Source of the DNA: Lawsonibacter sp.
GTDB lineage: Bacteria; Bacillota; Clostridia; Oscillospirales; Oscillospiraceae
Assembly (NCBI GenBank): GCA_022798155.1
Contig: JAAWLY010000009.1
Location: 1 to 25,530 of the forward strand
Direction: 5' to 3'
DNA length: 25,530 bases
Shown here: positions 15,908 to 21,995 of the stretch, one piece after another
Position numbering within the stretch: the first letter of the stretch is position 1
How the letters are laid out: every line of letters starts with the position of its first letter
Program-made: the position numbers and the translations under genes
Notes under the pieces: generated by a model
Databases searched by the model: none
What the model was told of the DNA's origin: nothing
Seen by the model: only the letters and a program-made list of their open reading frames with translations

Positions 15908-15936
15908 ACTATAGCGCCATCTTTCATTTTTCGCAA
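15908..15936 (-). promoter_or_regulatory. Promoter of the spoIIM-xerD unit
   Basis: On the - strand TTGCGA (15931-15936), a 17-bp spacer and TATAGT (15908-15913) lie about 80 bp before the spoIIM start. The elements look like a housekeeping-sigma promoter, which would suit xerD better than strictly sporulation-timed expression. Confidence 0.65.
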
Positions 15937-16017
15937 GGGGTTTTTGGAATTTTCTCCTTTTTTGTGAATTCTTTCAATACTTTATGTCTACTGTGTTATG
16001 TAAACTACGGAACCGAC

Positions 16018-16051
16018 AAAAAGAAGAGGGCCCACTTCAAGGCCCCCTTTT
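16018..16051 (-). terminator. Probable terminator after the SCIFF maturase
   Basis: On the - strand GGGGGCC (16041-16047) pairs with GGCCCTC (16026-16032), one mismatch, around an 8-nt loop, followed by TTCTTTTT. It lies about 60 bp after the maturase stop. Confidence 0.65.
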
Positions 16052-16111
16052 GGCTAAATATAGCGTTCAAATGGCACAAACCGCACAAAATCCAGGGAAA
16101 CCGTTGGGAAT

Positions 16112-17536
16112 TCAGGGATTGCAGAGATTACATTCTGTATTATCACATCCTGTATTCGCCCCGACGCCCGCACTGGCGGAGATAGCGTTCAAGGCAATGG
16201 CGCACTCCAGACGCTTGCGCTGCATTGCGCATGCCACCTCGTTGGACTTTGTTATGTCTCCATTGACAAGCAAATTGGAGGCGGAGCAGCCGCCGCTGCA
16301 GTAGAACCTGGCCCAGCAGTCCCGGCAGGCCGGGCGGGTGTATACGTTCTGCTGGGCAAATCGACCAGAAATCTCCATATCGAAGGAGCCGTCGTATACG
16401 TTGCCCATGCGGTACTCCTCTTTTCCCACAAACTGGTGACAGGGGTAGATATCGCCGTCGGGGGTAATGGCCACATACTCACAGCCGGCGCCGCAGCCCC
16501 GCAGCCGCTTAATCACGCAGGGGCCCTGGGACAGGTCCACATTGAAATGGAAGAAATTGATGTCCTTCCGCTCCATCAGGGCCTTGGCCAGTTTTTCATA
16601 CTCCTCCTCTACCCTGCTCAGGTCCTCCTCCTGAATGGCAAAGGGGTCGCCGGTGGGGCCGCTGCAGGGCTCTACCGACACATGGCGGAAACCCAGGTCC
16701 CCCATGTGGAGGACGTCCTGCGTAAAGTCCAGATTCTGCCGGGTGAAGGTGCCCCGGGCATAGTAGTCCTTGGTCCCCCGCTGGGCCACCAGCTTCTGGA
16801 ATCTGGGGACAATCACCTCGTAGCTCCCCTTCCCGTTGACGGTGGGCCGCATCTGGTCGTTTACCGCCTGCCGACCGTCCAGGGAGAGCACCACATTGGA
16901 CATCTCCCGGTTTACATAGTCGATGGTCTCGTCGTCCAGCAGCACGCCGTTGGTTGTGATTGTAAAGCGGAACACCTTGTCATGTTCTTTTTCCAGTGAC
17001 CGGGCGTACGCCACCGTCGCCTTCACCACGTCCATGGCCATCAGCGGCTCGCCGCCGAAGAAGTCCACTTCAATGTTCCGCCGGCTGCCCGACTTGGCCA
17101 CCACCCAATCAATGGCCTTTTTGGCGGTGTCGATGTCCATGGTCATGCGGTGGCCAGTGCCAAAGTCGCCGGTGGAGGCGAAGCAGTATTTGCACCGCAG
17201 GTTGCAGTCGTGGGACACATGCAGACACAGTGCCTTCACCACCGCCGCCTTGGGCAGAGCCATGGCGGCCTCCGGGTTGATGTACTCGTCGGTGGTGAAG
17301 AGCAGACCGGCCTCCTGAAGCTGACGCAGCTCCTGCCAGCTCTCCTCCAGGTCGGCGGGGTCATACTGGGGCAGCTTGTCCGCCAGTTCCTGGGGTACCC
17401 TCCCCTCCCCTACCGGGCCCTCGCCCAAATTTTTCAGCAGGTCGTAGGTCAGCTTGTCCAATACGTGGACCGCACCGCTGTTCACATCCGCCGCCAGGTA
17501 CTGGCCCAGAGCGGTAAAGGTATGTACGGTTTTCAT
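16112..17536 (-). CDS. scfB: SCIFF (ranthipeptide) radical SAM/SPASM maturase, 474 aa
   Basis: Radical SAM enzyme expected to install thioether crosslinks in the SCIFF precursor encoded at 18000-18140. Residues 1-85 form an N-terminal peptide-recognition region. The SAM cluster motif is Cys111/115/118 (CNLRCKYC), followed by FFGGEPL (159-165). Auxiliary-cluster cysteines are visible at 340, 348, 352 and 366 (GCGAGCEY, YPCHQF), then 404, 407, 413, 417 and 436 (CRDCWARFYCSGGC), a SPASM domain. The block EVACAMQRKRLECAI is typical of this subgroup. An extra C-terminal tail adds Cys464, 469 and 472, beyond where relatives usually end. The ATG at 17536 follows AAAGGAG. Confidence 0.94.
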   Translation of the reverse strand: MKTVHTFTALGQYLAADVNSGAVHVLDKLTYDLLKNLGEGPVGEGRVPQELADKLPQYDPADLEESWQELRQLQEAGLLFTTDEYINPEAAMALPKAAVVKALCLHVSHDCNLRCKYCFASTGDFGTGHRMTMDIDTAKKAIDWVVAKSGSRRNIEVDFFGGEPLMAMDVVKATVAYARSLEKEHDKVFRFTITTNGVLLDDETIDYVNREMSNVVLSLDGRQAVNDQMRPTVNGKGSYEVIVPRFQKLVAQRGTKDYYARGTFTRQNLDFTQDVLHMGDLGFRHVSVEPCSGPTGDPFAIQEEDLSRVEEEYEKLAKALMERKDINFFHFNVDLSQGPCVIKRLRGCGAGCEYVAITPDGDIYPCHQFVGKEEYRMGNVYDGSFDMEISGRFAQQNVYTRPACRDCWARFYCSGGCSASNLLVNGDITKSNEVACAMQRKRLECAIALNAISASAGVGANTGCDNTECNLCNP

Positions 17537-17600
17537 AGTGTTTTCTCCTTTTGATTCACTGAAACAGTGTGGTTAATAGAGTTCGACATAGGATTCTTCC

Positions 17601-17972
17601 TTAGTCGTAGTAAGACAGCATTTTTTCGTACAGGGAACGGGTCTGTCCCTCGTCTCCCCAGGACAGCGGGTCATCAGCATAGCAGAGCAACCAAAAGGGC
17701 TCCTCCTTCTGTATATTGCCGAGAAGACCCTCTCACAGGGAGTACATTTTACTCCCAAAGCTCCGAATGTCCGGGCACTTGGCATAGTAACCCTTGAGAA
17801 CCTCCGTCAAAGCCCGGCCGAAGGTCTCCGGATGCGCTAAAAACAGAGCGTCCAGGCGTACCTGATATTCGGCCTCTGTGACAATCTTCTCATAGAGCAG
17901 GATCGCGTAGGCCAGCAGCTCATCGTTGTGACATTCCTCTTCCCCGGACAGCAAAAAGGGCAGACGCCGCAC
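17601..17972 (-). pseudogene. Small ORF in the SCIFF locus, interrupted by an in-frame TGA
   Basis: One reading frame runs from about 17972 to TAA 17601-17603 with a single TGA at 17733-17735. The part before the TGA reads DELLAYAILLYEKIV, AEYQVRLDALFLAHPETFG, ALTEVLKGYYAKCPDIRSFG, SKMYSL. After it the frame continues as EGLLGNIQKEEPFWLLCYAD, DPLSWGDEGQTRSLYEKMLS and YYD. Both halves look protein-coding. TGG (Trp) mutated to TGA is the simplest reading. The family is unrecognised; the product is small, helical and acidic. No ATG exists near the 5' end. The GTG at 17972 lies in the loop of a terminator hairpin and the TTG at 17954 has no ribosome binding site. It sits between precursor peptide and maturase. 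Confidence 0.6.
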
Positions 17973-17986
17973 AGCGCCTGCCCTTT
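17953..17986 (-). terminator. Intrinsic terminator between SCIFF precursor and downstream genes
   Basis: On the - strand AAAGGGCAGGCGC (17974-17986) pairs with GCGTCTGCCCTTT (17955-17967), one G-U pair, 6-nt loop, followed by TTTTT. It begins 14 bp after the precursor stop. Partial readthrough would give much more precursor than maturase mRNA, a common design in peptide natural-product loci. Confidence 0.85.
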
Positions 17987-17999
17987 CAGGCTGTTGGAT

Positions 18000-18140
18000 T
18001 TACTTGTTCTCACACTTCTGGTTGGCGACCGTGCAGGAAGTCTTGCAGGCGGACTGGCAAGAGGTCTGGCACTCGCCGCAGCCGCCCTTGGCAGCGCTGG
18101 CCTTCAGGGTGGCCCCGTTCAAGGTCTGGATATGTTTCAT
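18000..18140 (-). CDS. scfA: SCIFF (six cysteines in forty-five) precursor peptide, 46 aa
   Basis: Ribosomal precursor of a ranthipeptide. The leader begins MKHIQTLNGATLKAS, then AAKGG, and the core carries six cysteines at residues 21, 24, 28, 32, 36 and 43, interspersed with Thr, Ser, Gln and Lys. Length and Cys count match the SCIFF family exactly. The Cys-Thr/Ser spacing fits thioether donors and acceptors, although the linked residues cannot be read from sequence. The ATG at 18140 has AGGAGGAG 6 nt upstream, and a near-consensus promoter precedes it. A radical SAM maturase of the matching subgroup lies downstream. The position beside the yajC/tgt cluster is the usual one in Clostridia. 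Confidence 0.95.
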   Translation of the reverse strand: MKHIQTLNGATLKASAAKGGCGECQTSCQSACKTSCTVANQKCENK

Positions 18141-18193
18141 TGGTATCTCCTCCTGTTTCGTTGCTTACAGCAGATTCTGCCATAGTGACAGCT

Positions 18194-18222
18194 ATTATAA
18201 CACAGCTCCAGAGAAATAGCAA
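18194..18222 (-). promoter_or_regulatory. Promoter of the SCIFF precursor gene
   Basis: On the - strand TTGCTA (18217-18222), a 17-bp spacer and consensus TATAAT (18194-18199) lie about 54 bp before the precursor start. The -35 abuts the stop codon of the TIGR04086 gene, so the peptide has its own promoter. Confidence 0.8.
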
Positions 18223-18645
18223 TCATCTTCTGTGTTTTTTCTTGGGTTTTCTTGCCAGCAGTCCGGGAATGGCTCCGCCGCACAGGCAGGCGCACAGGAT
18301 ACCCGCCCCGCCGTTGGCCACAGAGGTCCCTCGATAGACAATCAAACCGGCGGTGAGCAGCAGCAGAAACAGCACTGTCCCTACACCCAACCCCACCGGC
18401 AGCGAGTGTCCGCCCACCCGCCGGACCGCATAGATCCCGCCCACCAGAGCACCCAGGACGCAGGCGGCCAGCACTGAGCCATACATCCCACTCATGGGCA
18501 GCGCGCCTACCGACACCAGCACCGCGCATATCAGCAGGGCCAAAATGGCGGCTACTCCAGCCAGCACGCCCCCCTTGAGCACCTCACACATGGTGTTGAG
18601 CCACTGGCTCCCTGTATCCTCCGGGCGCCGCTCCTTCTTCTTCAT
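18223..18645 (-). CDS. TIGR04086 family membrane protein, 140 aa
   Basis: Small integral membrane protein of the TIGR04086 (YrzE-like) family, of unknown function and usually found beside yajC in Clostridia. Four hydrophobic segments are visible, roughly residues 23-45, 50-72, 78-98 and 104-125, with a basic C-terminus (RKPKKKHRR). The ATG at 18645 is chosen because GGAGGG lies 8 nt upstream. A longer frame back into yajC is not meaningful. The ribosome binding site is inside the right arm of a terminator-like hairpin, which may limit translation when upstream transcription reads through. Confidence 0.85.
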   Translation of the reverse strand: MKKKERRPEDTGSQWLNTMCEVLKGGVLAGVAAILALLICAVLVSVGALPMSGMYGSVLAACVLGALVGGIYAVRRVGGHSLPVGLGVGTVLFLLLLTAGLIVYRGTSVANGGAGILCACLCGGAIPGLLARKPKKKHRR

Positions 18646-18651
18646 ATAAAA

Positions 18652-18693
18652 CACCCTCCCCCACGGTTTGGTAAAACCTATGCGGGGAGGGTG
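18652..18693 (-). promoter_or_regulatory. Terminator-like hairpin that also contains the next gene's ribosome binding site
   Basis: On the - strand CACCCTCCCC (18684-18693) pairs perfectly with GGGGAGGGTG (18652-18661), then TTTTAT. A nested 5-bp hairpin (GGTTT/AAACC) lies inside. It follows the yajC stop by 16 bp. The right arm holds the GGGGAGGG used by the TIGR04086 gene, so the element can end transcription or hide the ribosome binding site. Confidence 0.7.
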
Positions 18694-18709
18694 AAAGACA
18701 TGCCTGTTT

Positions 18710-18991
18710 TTAGTTGGCGGGCTGGTCGGCGGCCACATTTTTGGTGGACACGGCCCACTTGGTGAACTCGATACGCACCCGGTCGGCACCGGTCTCGATG
18801 ACGATGGTGCTCTCGTCCACCTTGCAGATGGTACCCACGATGCCGCCGATGGTGGTGATGACGTCGCCCACCTTCAGGGAGTCCCGCAGGTTCTGGGCCT
18901 CCTTCTTCCGCTTGTTCTCCGGGCGGATCATGAAGAAGTAAAGCATGGCGAACATCAGGACAAGCATAATGATAAAACTAGGATCAGTCAT
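18710..18991 (-). CDS. yajC: Preprotein translocase subunit YajC, 93 aa
   Basis: Accessory subunit of the SecDF-YajC complex that assists protein export. One N-terminal transmembrane helix (residues 5-21, FIIMLVLMFAMLYFFMI) is followed directly by the family motif RPENKRKKEAQ. Then come SLKVGDVITTIGGIVGTI and ESTIVIETGADRVRIEFTKWAV. Length is family-typical. The ATG at 18991 follows GGAGGAAAG. It has its own promoter in the gap from tgt, and sits in the conserved tgt-yajC order. No secD or secF is in the window. Confidence 0.96.
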   Translation of the reverse strand: MTDPSFIIMLVLMFAMLYFFMIRPENKRKKEAQNLRDSLKVGDVITTIGGIVGTICKVDESTIVIETGADRVRIEFTKWAVSTKNVAADQPAN

Positions 18992-19058
18992 AAAATCTTT
19001 CCTCCAAAGTTTGTAAAATCACTCAGTCAACCGAAGATCACTTGACACAGTAAAAGGT

Positions 19059-19087
19059 ATTATAGCGTATAATTCTTCAATTGACAA
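19059..19087 (-). promoter_or_regulatory. Promoter of yajC
   Basis: On the - strand TTGTCA (19082-19087), a 17-bp spacer and consensus TATAAT (19059-19064) precede yajC by about 68 bp. Confidence 0.75.
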
Positions 19088-19100
19088 GTCTTTTTGTCAA
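19081..19100. repeat. Inverted repeat overlapping the yajC -35 region
   Basis: TTGACAA (19081-19087) and TTGTCAA (19094-19100) are perfect 7-bp inverted arms with a 6-bp spacer. One arm is the -35 box of the yajC promoter. It could be an operator, or the remnant of a terminator after tgt without a good T run. Confidence 0.5.
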
Positions 19101-19106
19101 ATTTCT

Positions 19107-20246
19107 CTAATCCTCCCGGCGCGGCCGGTCCAGCAGGCCAGAATATCGGGCCCGGAAGTCCTCAAAGGTGCCGCTGTCCAGAGCCTCCCGAATACGGGCC
19201 ATCAGCTCGTTATAGAAATGCAGATTGTGGAGCACCGCCAGGCGCATAGCCAGCATCTCCTGAGCTGCCACCAGGTGGCGCAGATAGGCCCGGGAGAAGG
19301 ATCTGCAGGCGGGACAGCTGCATTCCGGGTCAATGGGCCGGGGGTCCAGCTTATACTTCTCATTTTTGATGTTGATGGTGCCTTTCCAGGTGTACAGCTT
19401 ACCGTGACGGGCGTTGCGGGCGGGCATGACACAGTCGAAGAAGTCAACTCCCCGGGCCACCCCTTCGATGATGTTGGAGGGGGTCCCTACTCCCATGAGG
19501 TATCTGGGTTTGTCCGTCGGCATATGGGGCTCTACCGCGTCGATGATGTCGTACATCACCTGAGTAGGTTCCCCTACCGCCAGGCCGCCGATGGCGTAGC
19601 CGTCGCAGTTCAGTTTGGCAATCTCCTTTATGTGCCAGACCCGCAGGCCGGGATCAGTCCCCCCCTGGTTGATGCCGAAAAGCTGCTGCTGGGGGTTGAC
19701 TGTATCTGACAAGGAGTTCAACCTGTCATGCTCTGCGACACAGCGCTCCAGCCACCGGGCCGTCCGCTCACAGGAGGCCTTTACATACTCGTAGGGGGAC
19801 GGATTCTCCACGCACTCGTCGAAAGCCATGGCGATGTCGCTGCCCAGGTTGGACTGGATGCGCATGGACTCCTCCGGGCCCATGAAGATGCGCCGGCCGT
19901 CGATGTGGGAGGCGAAGGTAACCCCCTCCTCGGTGATCTTCCGCAGGCCAGACAGGGAAAAGACCTGGAAGCCCCCGCTGTCGGTGAGCATAGGGCCGTC
20001 CCAGTCCATAAACTTGTGCAGCCCGCCCATCTGACGGACTACATCGTCTCCAGGGCGCAGGTGAAGGTGGTAGGTGTTGGACAACTCCACCTGACAGCCG
20101 ATCTCCTTCAGATCGTGGGCGGAAACCGCCCCCTTGATAGCCCCCTGGGTGCCCACGTTCATGAACACCGGGGTTTGAACCACCCCGTGGGCGCAGGTGA
20201 AGGTCCCCCGACGGGCCCTCCCCTCTTGTTTCAATACCTCAAACAC
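19107..20246 (-). CDS. tgt: Queuine/preQ1 tRNA-guanine transglycosylase, 379 aa
   Basis: Exchanges guanine at the wobble position (G34) of GUN-anticodon tRNAs for preQ1 in bacteria, the step before QueA. Asp89 in LTDSGGFQVFS and the nucleophile Asp271 in FFDCVMPARNARHG are present. The zinc site is Cys309, Cys311, Cys314 and His340. Substrate-pocket motifs GINQGG and GGLAVGE are intact. Length is normal. The start is GTG 20246, 7 nt after AAAGGAG. It lies 17 bp downstream of the VOC gene. queA, the next enzyme of the pathway, is two genes upstream in the same direction. Confidence 0.97.
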   Translation of the reverse strand: MFEVLKQEGRARRGTFTCAHGVVQTPVFMNVGTQGAIKGAVSAHDLKEIGCQVELSNTYHLHLRPGDDVVRQMGGLHKFMDWDGPMLTDSGGFQVFSLSGLRKITEEGVTFASHIDGRRIFMGPEESMRIQSNLGSDIAMAFDECVENPSPYEYVKASCERTARWLERCVAEHDRLNSLSDTVNPQQQLFGINQGGTDPGLRVWHIKEIAKLNCDGYAIGGLAVGEPTQVMYDIIDAVEPHMPTDKPRYLMGVGTPSNIIEGVARGVDFFDCVMPARNARHGKLYTWKGTINIKNEKYKLDPRPIDPECSCPACRSFSRAYLRHLVAAQEMLAMRLAVLHNLHFYNELMARIREALDSGTFEDFRARYSGLLDRPRRED

Positions 20247-20263
20247 AAAAAAACTCCTTTGAT

Positions 20264-20665
20264 TTATCGTTCAAATGGCCTGTTAAATGAGCCTATTTCA
20301 ATTAAATTCCACTCCGGGTCAGCGATATAGCAGGTTCTCTGTCCCCAGGGCTCAGTCGTTGGTTCCAGTACCGGCGTCGCCCCTTTCGCAAGCGCGTTAT
20401 GATATTCGGTATCTACTTCCTCAAAAGTATCTACATACAACGCAATTTCAAAATGGCCGTTAAGTCCCTTCAGATACTCATACTTCCGGCTGGTCATTGT
20501 TTCAAAGTCTTTCCTTCCATAGAGGAGGAATAGTGTACCATCTTTCACAAGATAAACATTTGAGGTGTCTTCCGACTCCTGAATTTCAAACCCAAGTACA
20601 TCCCGGTAAAAACGAATCATTGTACCCATATCATGGACCAGCAGGCCAAAACCATCTAATCGCAT
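20264..20665 (-). CDS. VOC-superfamily (glyoxalase/bleomycin-resistance fold) protein, 133 aa
   Basis: Single-domain vicinal-oxygen-chelate protein; enzymatic substrate unknown. The fold signature is clear: MIRFYRDVLGFEIQ near residues 16-29, HFEIALYVDTFEEVD near 71-85, and PEWNLIEIGSF near 117-127. Possible metal ligands are His11, a residue near 71-73 and Glu123. The ATG at 20665 follows GGGAGG. It is AT-richer than its neighbours and interrupts the queA-tgt arrangement, so it may have been inserted there. It is cotranscribed with tgt, judging from the 17-bp gap. Confidence 0.88.
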   Translation of the reverse strand: MRLDGFGLLVHDMGTMIRFYRDVLGFEIQESEDTSNVYLVKDGTLFLLYGRKDFETMTSRKYEYLKGLNGHFEIALYVDTFEEVDTEYHNALAKGATPVLEPTTEPWGQRTCYIADPEWNLIEIGSFNRPFER

Positions 20666-20679
20666 TTCAGTACCTCCCT

Positions 20680-20937
20680 TTATCCCTTGGGCAAGCCATC
20701 GAAAAATGCCCGCAGCTCCGCTTTGCGCTCCGGGGTGAGCTGGGATTTCTTTACCCCCAGCACCGCCCCCTCCAGGGCGGTGAGCTTGTGGAAGCAGACG
20801 TCCATACCTTGGGCTTTCATGCGCAGGCAGGCCATCTCCGCCCCAATCTCCTTCAGCTCCTCCGAGTCTCGGATCTCCACCTCACTCAGCAGCCAGGCCA
20901 GCTCCGGGCCGATGTTGGGCAGCTTGGTCAGTTCCAT
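20680..20937 (-). CDS. TfoX C-terminal-like domain protein, 85 aa
   Basis: Stand-alone TfoX/Sxy C-terminal domain, a helix-hairpin-helix-like fold. In Proteobacteria the full TfoX controls competence; stand-alone domains in Firmicutes have no known role. The pattern LPNIGPELAWLLSEVEIRDS, EELKEIGAE, VCFHKLTALEGAVLG and KAELRAFFDGLP matches the family. The ATG at 20937 overlaps the queA stop by 10 bp, and its GGAGGG site is inside the queA 3' end, so the two are translationally coupled. The N-terminal TfoX domain is absent. Confidence 0.85.
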   Translation of the reverse strand: MELTKLPNIGPELAWLLSEVEIRDSEELKEIGAEMACLRMKAQGMDVCFHKLTALEGAVLGVKKSQLTPERKAELRAFFDGLPKG

Positions 20938-21980
20938 CTGGGATTCCCTCCTTCAAAATCAGCAATCAGCATGGCGTCGCCGAAGGAAAAGAAGCGGTAG
21001 CGCTCCCGCACCGCCGTCTCATAGGCGGCCAGGATGTGCTCCCGGCCTGCTAGGGCGGACACCAGCATGATGAGGGTGGACTGGGGCAGGTGGAAATTGG
21101 TGATGAGGGCATCCAGCACCTTAAATTTGTAGCCGGGGTAGATAAAGATATTGGTCCAGCCGGAGCGCTCCGACATGGTGCCGTCCTCCGTCGCGAAGCT
21201 CTCCACCGTGCGGCAGGAGGTAGTGCCCACGCAGATGACCCGCCCCCCATTTTTCTTGGTCTCGTTGATGATATCGGCAGTTTCCCGGGAAATCATGCAG
21301 AACTCCGAGTGCATCTCGTGATCTGTGATCTCTTCCGCCTTCACAGGCCGGAAAGTTCCAAGTCCCACATGAAGTGTAATGTAGCAGACCTTTATACCTA
21401 TCTCCCGGACCTGCTCCAGCAGTTCCGGGGTAAAATGGAGTCCGGCAGTGGGGGCGGCAGCGGAACCAACCACCTTGGAGTAGACGGTCTGGTACCGCTC
21501 CTGGTCCTGGAGCTCCGCCTTGATGTAAGGCGGCAGGGGCATTTTGCCCAACTGCTCCAGAATCTCCAGAAAGATGCCCTGGTAGTGGAACCGGACGGCA
21601 CGCTTGCCGTCGTTCAGCTCCGCTTCAATGGTAGCGGTAAGCTGTCCGTCTCCAAAAATCACCTGGGCCCCCGGCTTCAGCTTCCGCCCGGGCCGAACCA
21701 GGCACTCCCACAGGTTGTCCACCCTGTCCACCAGGAGAAGCACCTCACAGGCCCCGCCGGTGGGGCGGCGGCCGATAAGCCGGGCGGGAAGCACCCGGGA
21801 GTCGTTGAGCACCAAGCAGTCCCCCGGGCGGAGGAATTTGGGCAGGTCGTAGAAGTGGCAGTGGCCTACCGCCCCGGAGGTTTTGTCCAGGGTGAGCAGA
21901 CGGGAGGCGTCCCGCCGCTCCAGCGGCGTCTGGGCGATCAGCTCCTCCGGGAGGTAAAAGTCAAAATCAGAAGTTTTCAA
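20928..21980 (-). CDS. queA: S-adenosylmethionine:tRNA ribosyltransferase-isomerase, 350 aa
   Basis: Transfers and isomerises the ribosyl group of S-adenosylmethionine onto preQ1-tRNA to make epoxyqueuosine. Family motifs are clear: FDFYLPEELIAQTPLERRDA at the N-terminus, then LVLNDSRVLPARLIG, GGACEVLLL, CLVRPGRKLKPG, SAAAPTAGLHFTPELL, VTLHVGLGTFRPV-like ITLHVGLGTFRPVKAEEITD, HMHSE-type HEMHSEFC, and FHLPQSTLIMLVSA. Length is normal. The start is TTG 21980, with AAGGATG 8 nt upstream; a nearby ATG is in another frame. It follows the SpoIID/LytB gene by 15 bp. Confidence 0.97.
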   Translation of the reverse strand: MKTSDFDFYLPEELIAQTPLERRDASRLLTLDKTSGAVGHCHFYDLPKFLRPGDCLVLNDSRVLPARLIGRRPTGGACEVLLLVDRVDNLWECLVRPGRKLKPGAQVIFGDGQLTATIEAELNDGKRAVRFHYQGIFLEILEQLGKMPLPPYIKAELQDQERYQTVYSKVVGSAAAPTAGLHFTPELLEQVREIGIKVCYITLHVGLGTFRPVKAEEITDHEMHSEFCMISRETADIINETKKNGGRVICVGTTSCRTVESFATEDGTMSERSGWTNIFIYPGYKFKVLDALITNFHLPQSTLIMLVSALAGREHILAAYETAVRERYRFFSFGDAMLIADFEGGNPRWN

Positions 21981-21995
21981 AAGCGTACATCCTTT

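Larger units (their letters stand above)
15827..16111. other. Intergenic region between scfB and spoIIM
   Basis: 285 bp without a supported gene. It holds the spoIIM promoter, a GC-rich palindromic leader stretch near 15872-15897, an AT-rich segment at 15940-16005 with nothing recognised, and the terminator of the maturase gene. A short stretch near 16059-16075 has no assigned role. Confidence 0.6.

Noticed and set aside
16059..16192. Eleven-base match (atagcgttcaa) between the intergenic region and the maturase 3' end
   Set aside because: The similarity does not extend clearly beyond the short match, so it may be chance.
17715..17735. Selenocysteine at the in-frame TGA
   Set aside because: A 4-bp hairpin with GGTC in its loop lies almost against the TGA. 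Bacterial selenocysteine elements need more spacing and a longer stem, and the context SKMYSL-X-EGLL looks like a lost Trp.
17573..17785. A 70-codon - strand frame in the SCIFF locus
   Set aside because: It overlaps the TGA-interrupted ORF in another frame, has a Cys/Arg/Pro-biased product and no ribosome binding site. The other frame reads far more like protein.
20761..20783. GC-rich hairpin inside the TfoX-like gene
   Set aside because: It lies in coding sequence (Ala-Leu-Glu-Gly-Ala-Val), has no T run and is explained by codon use.
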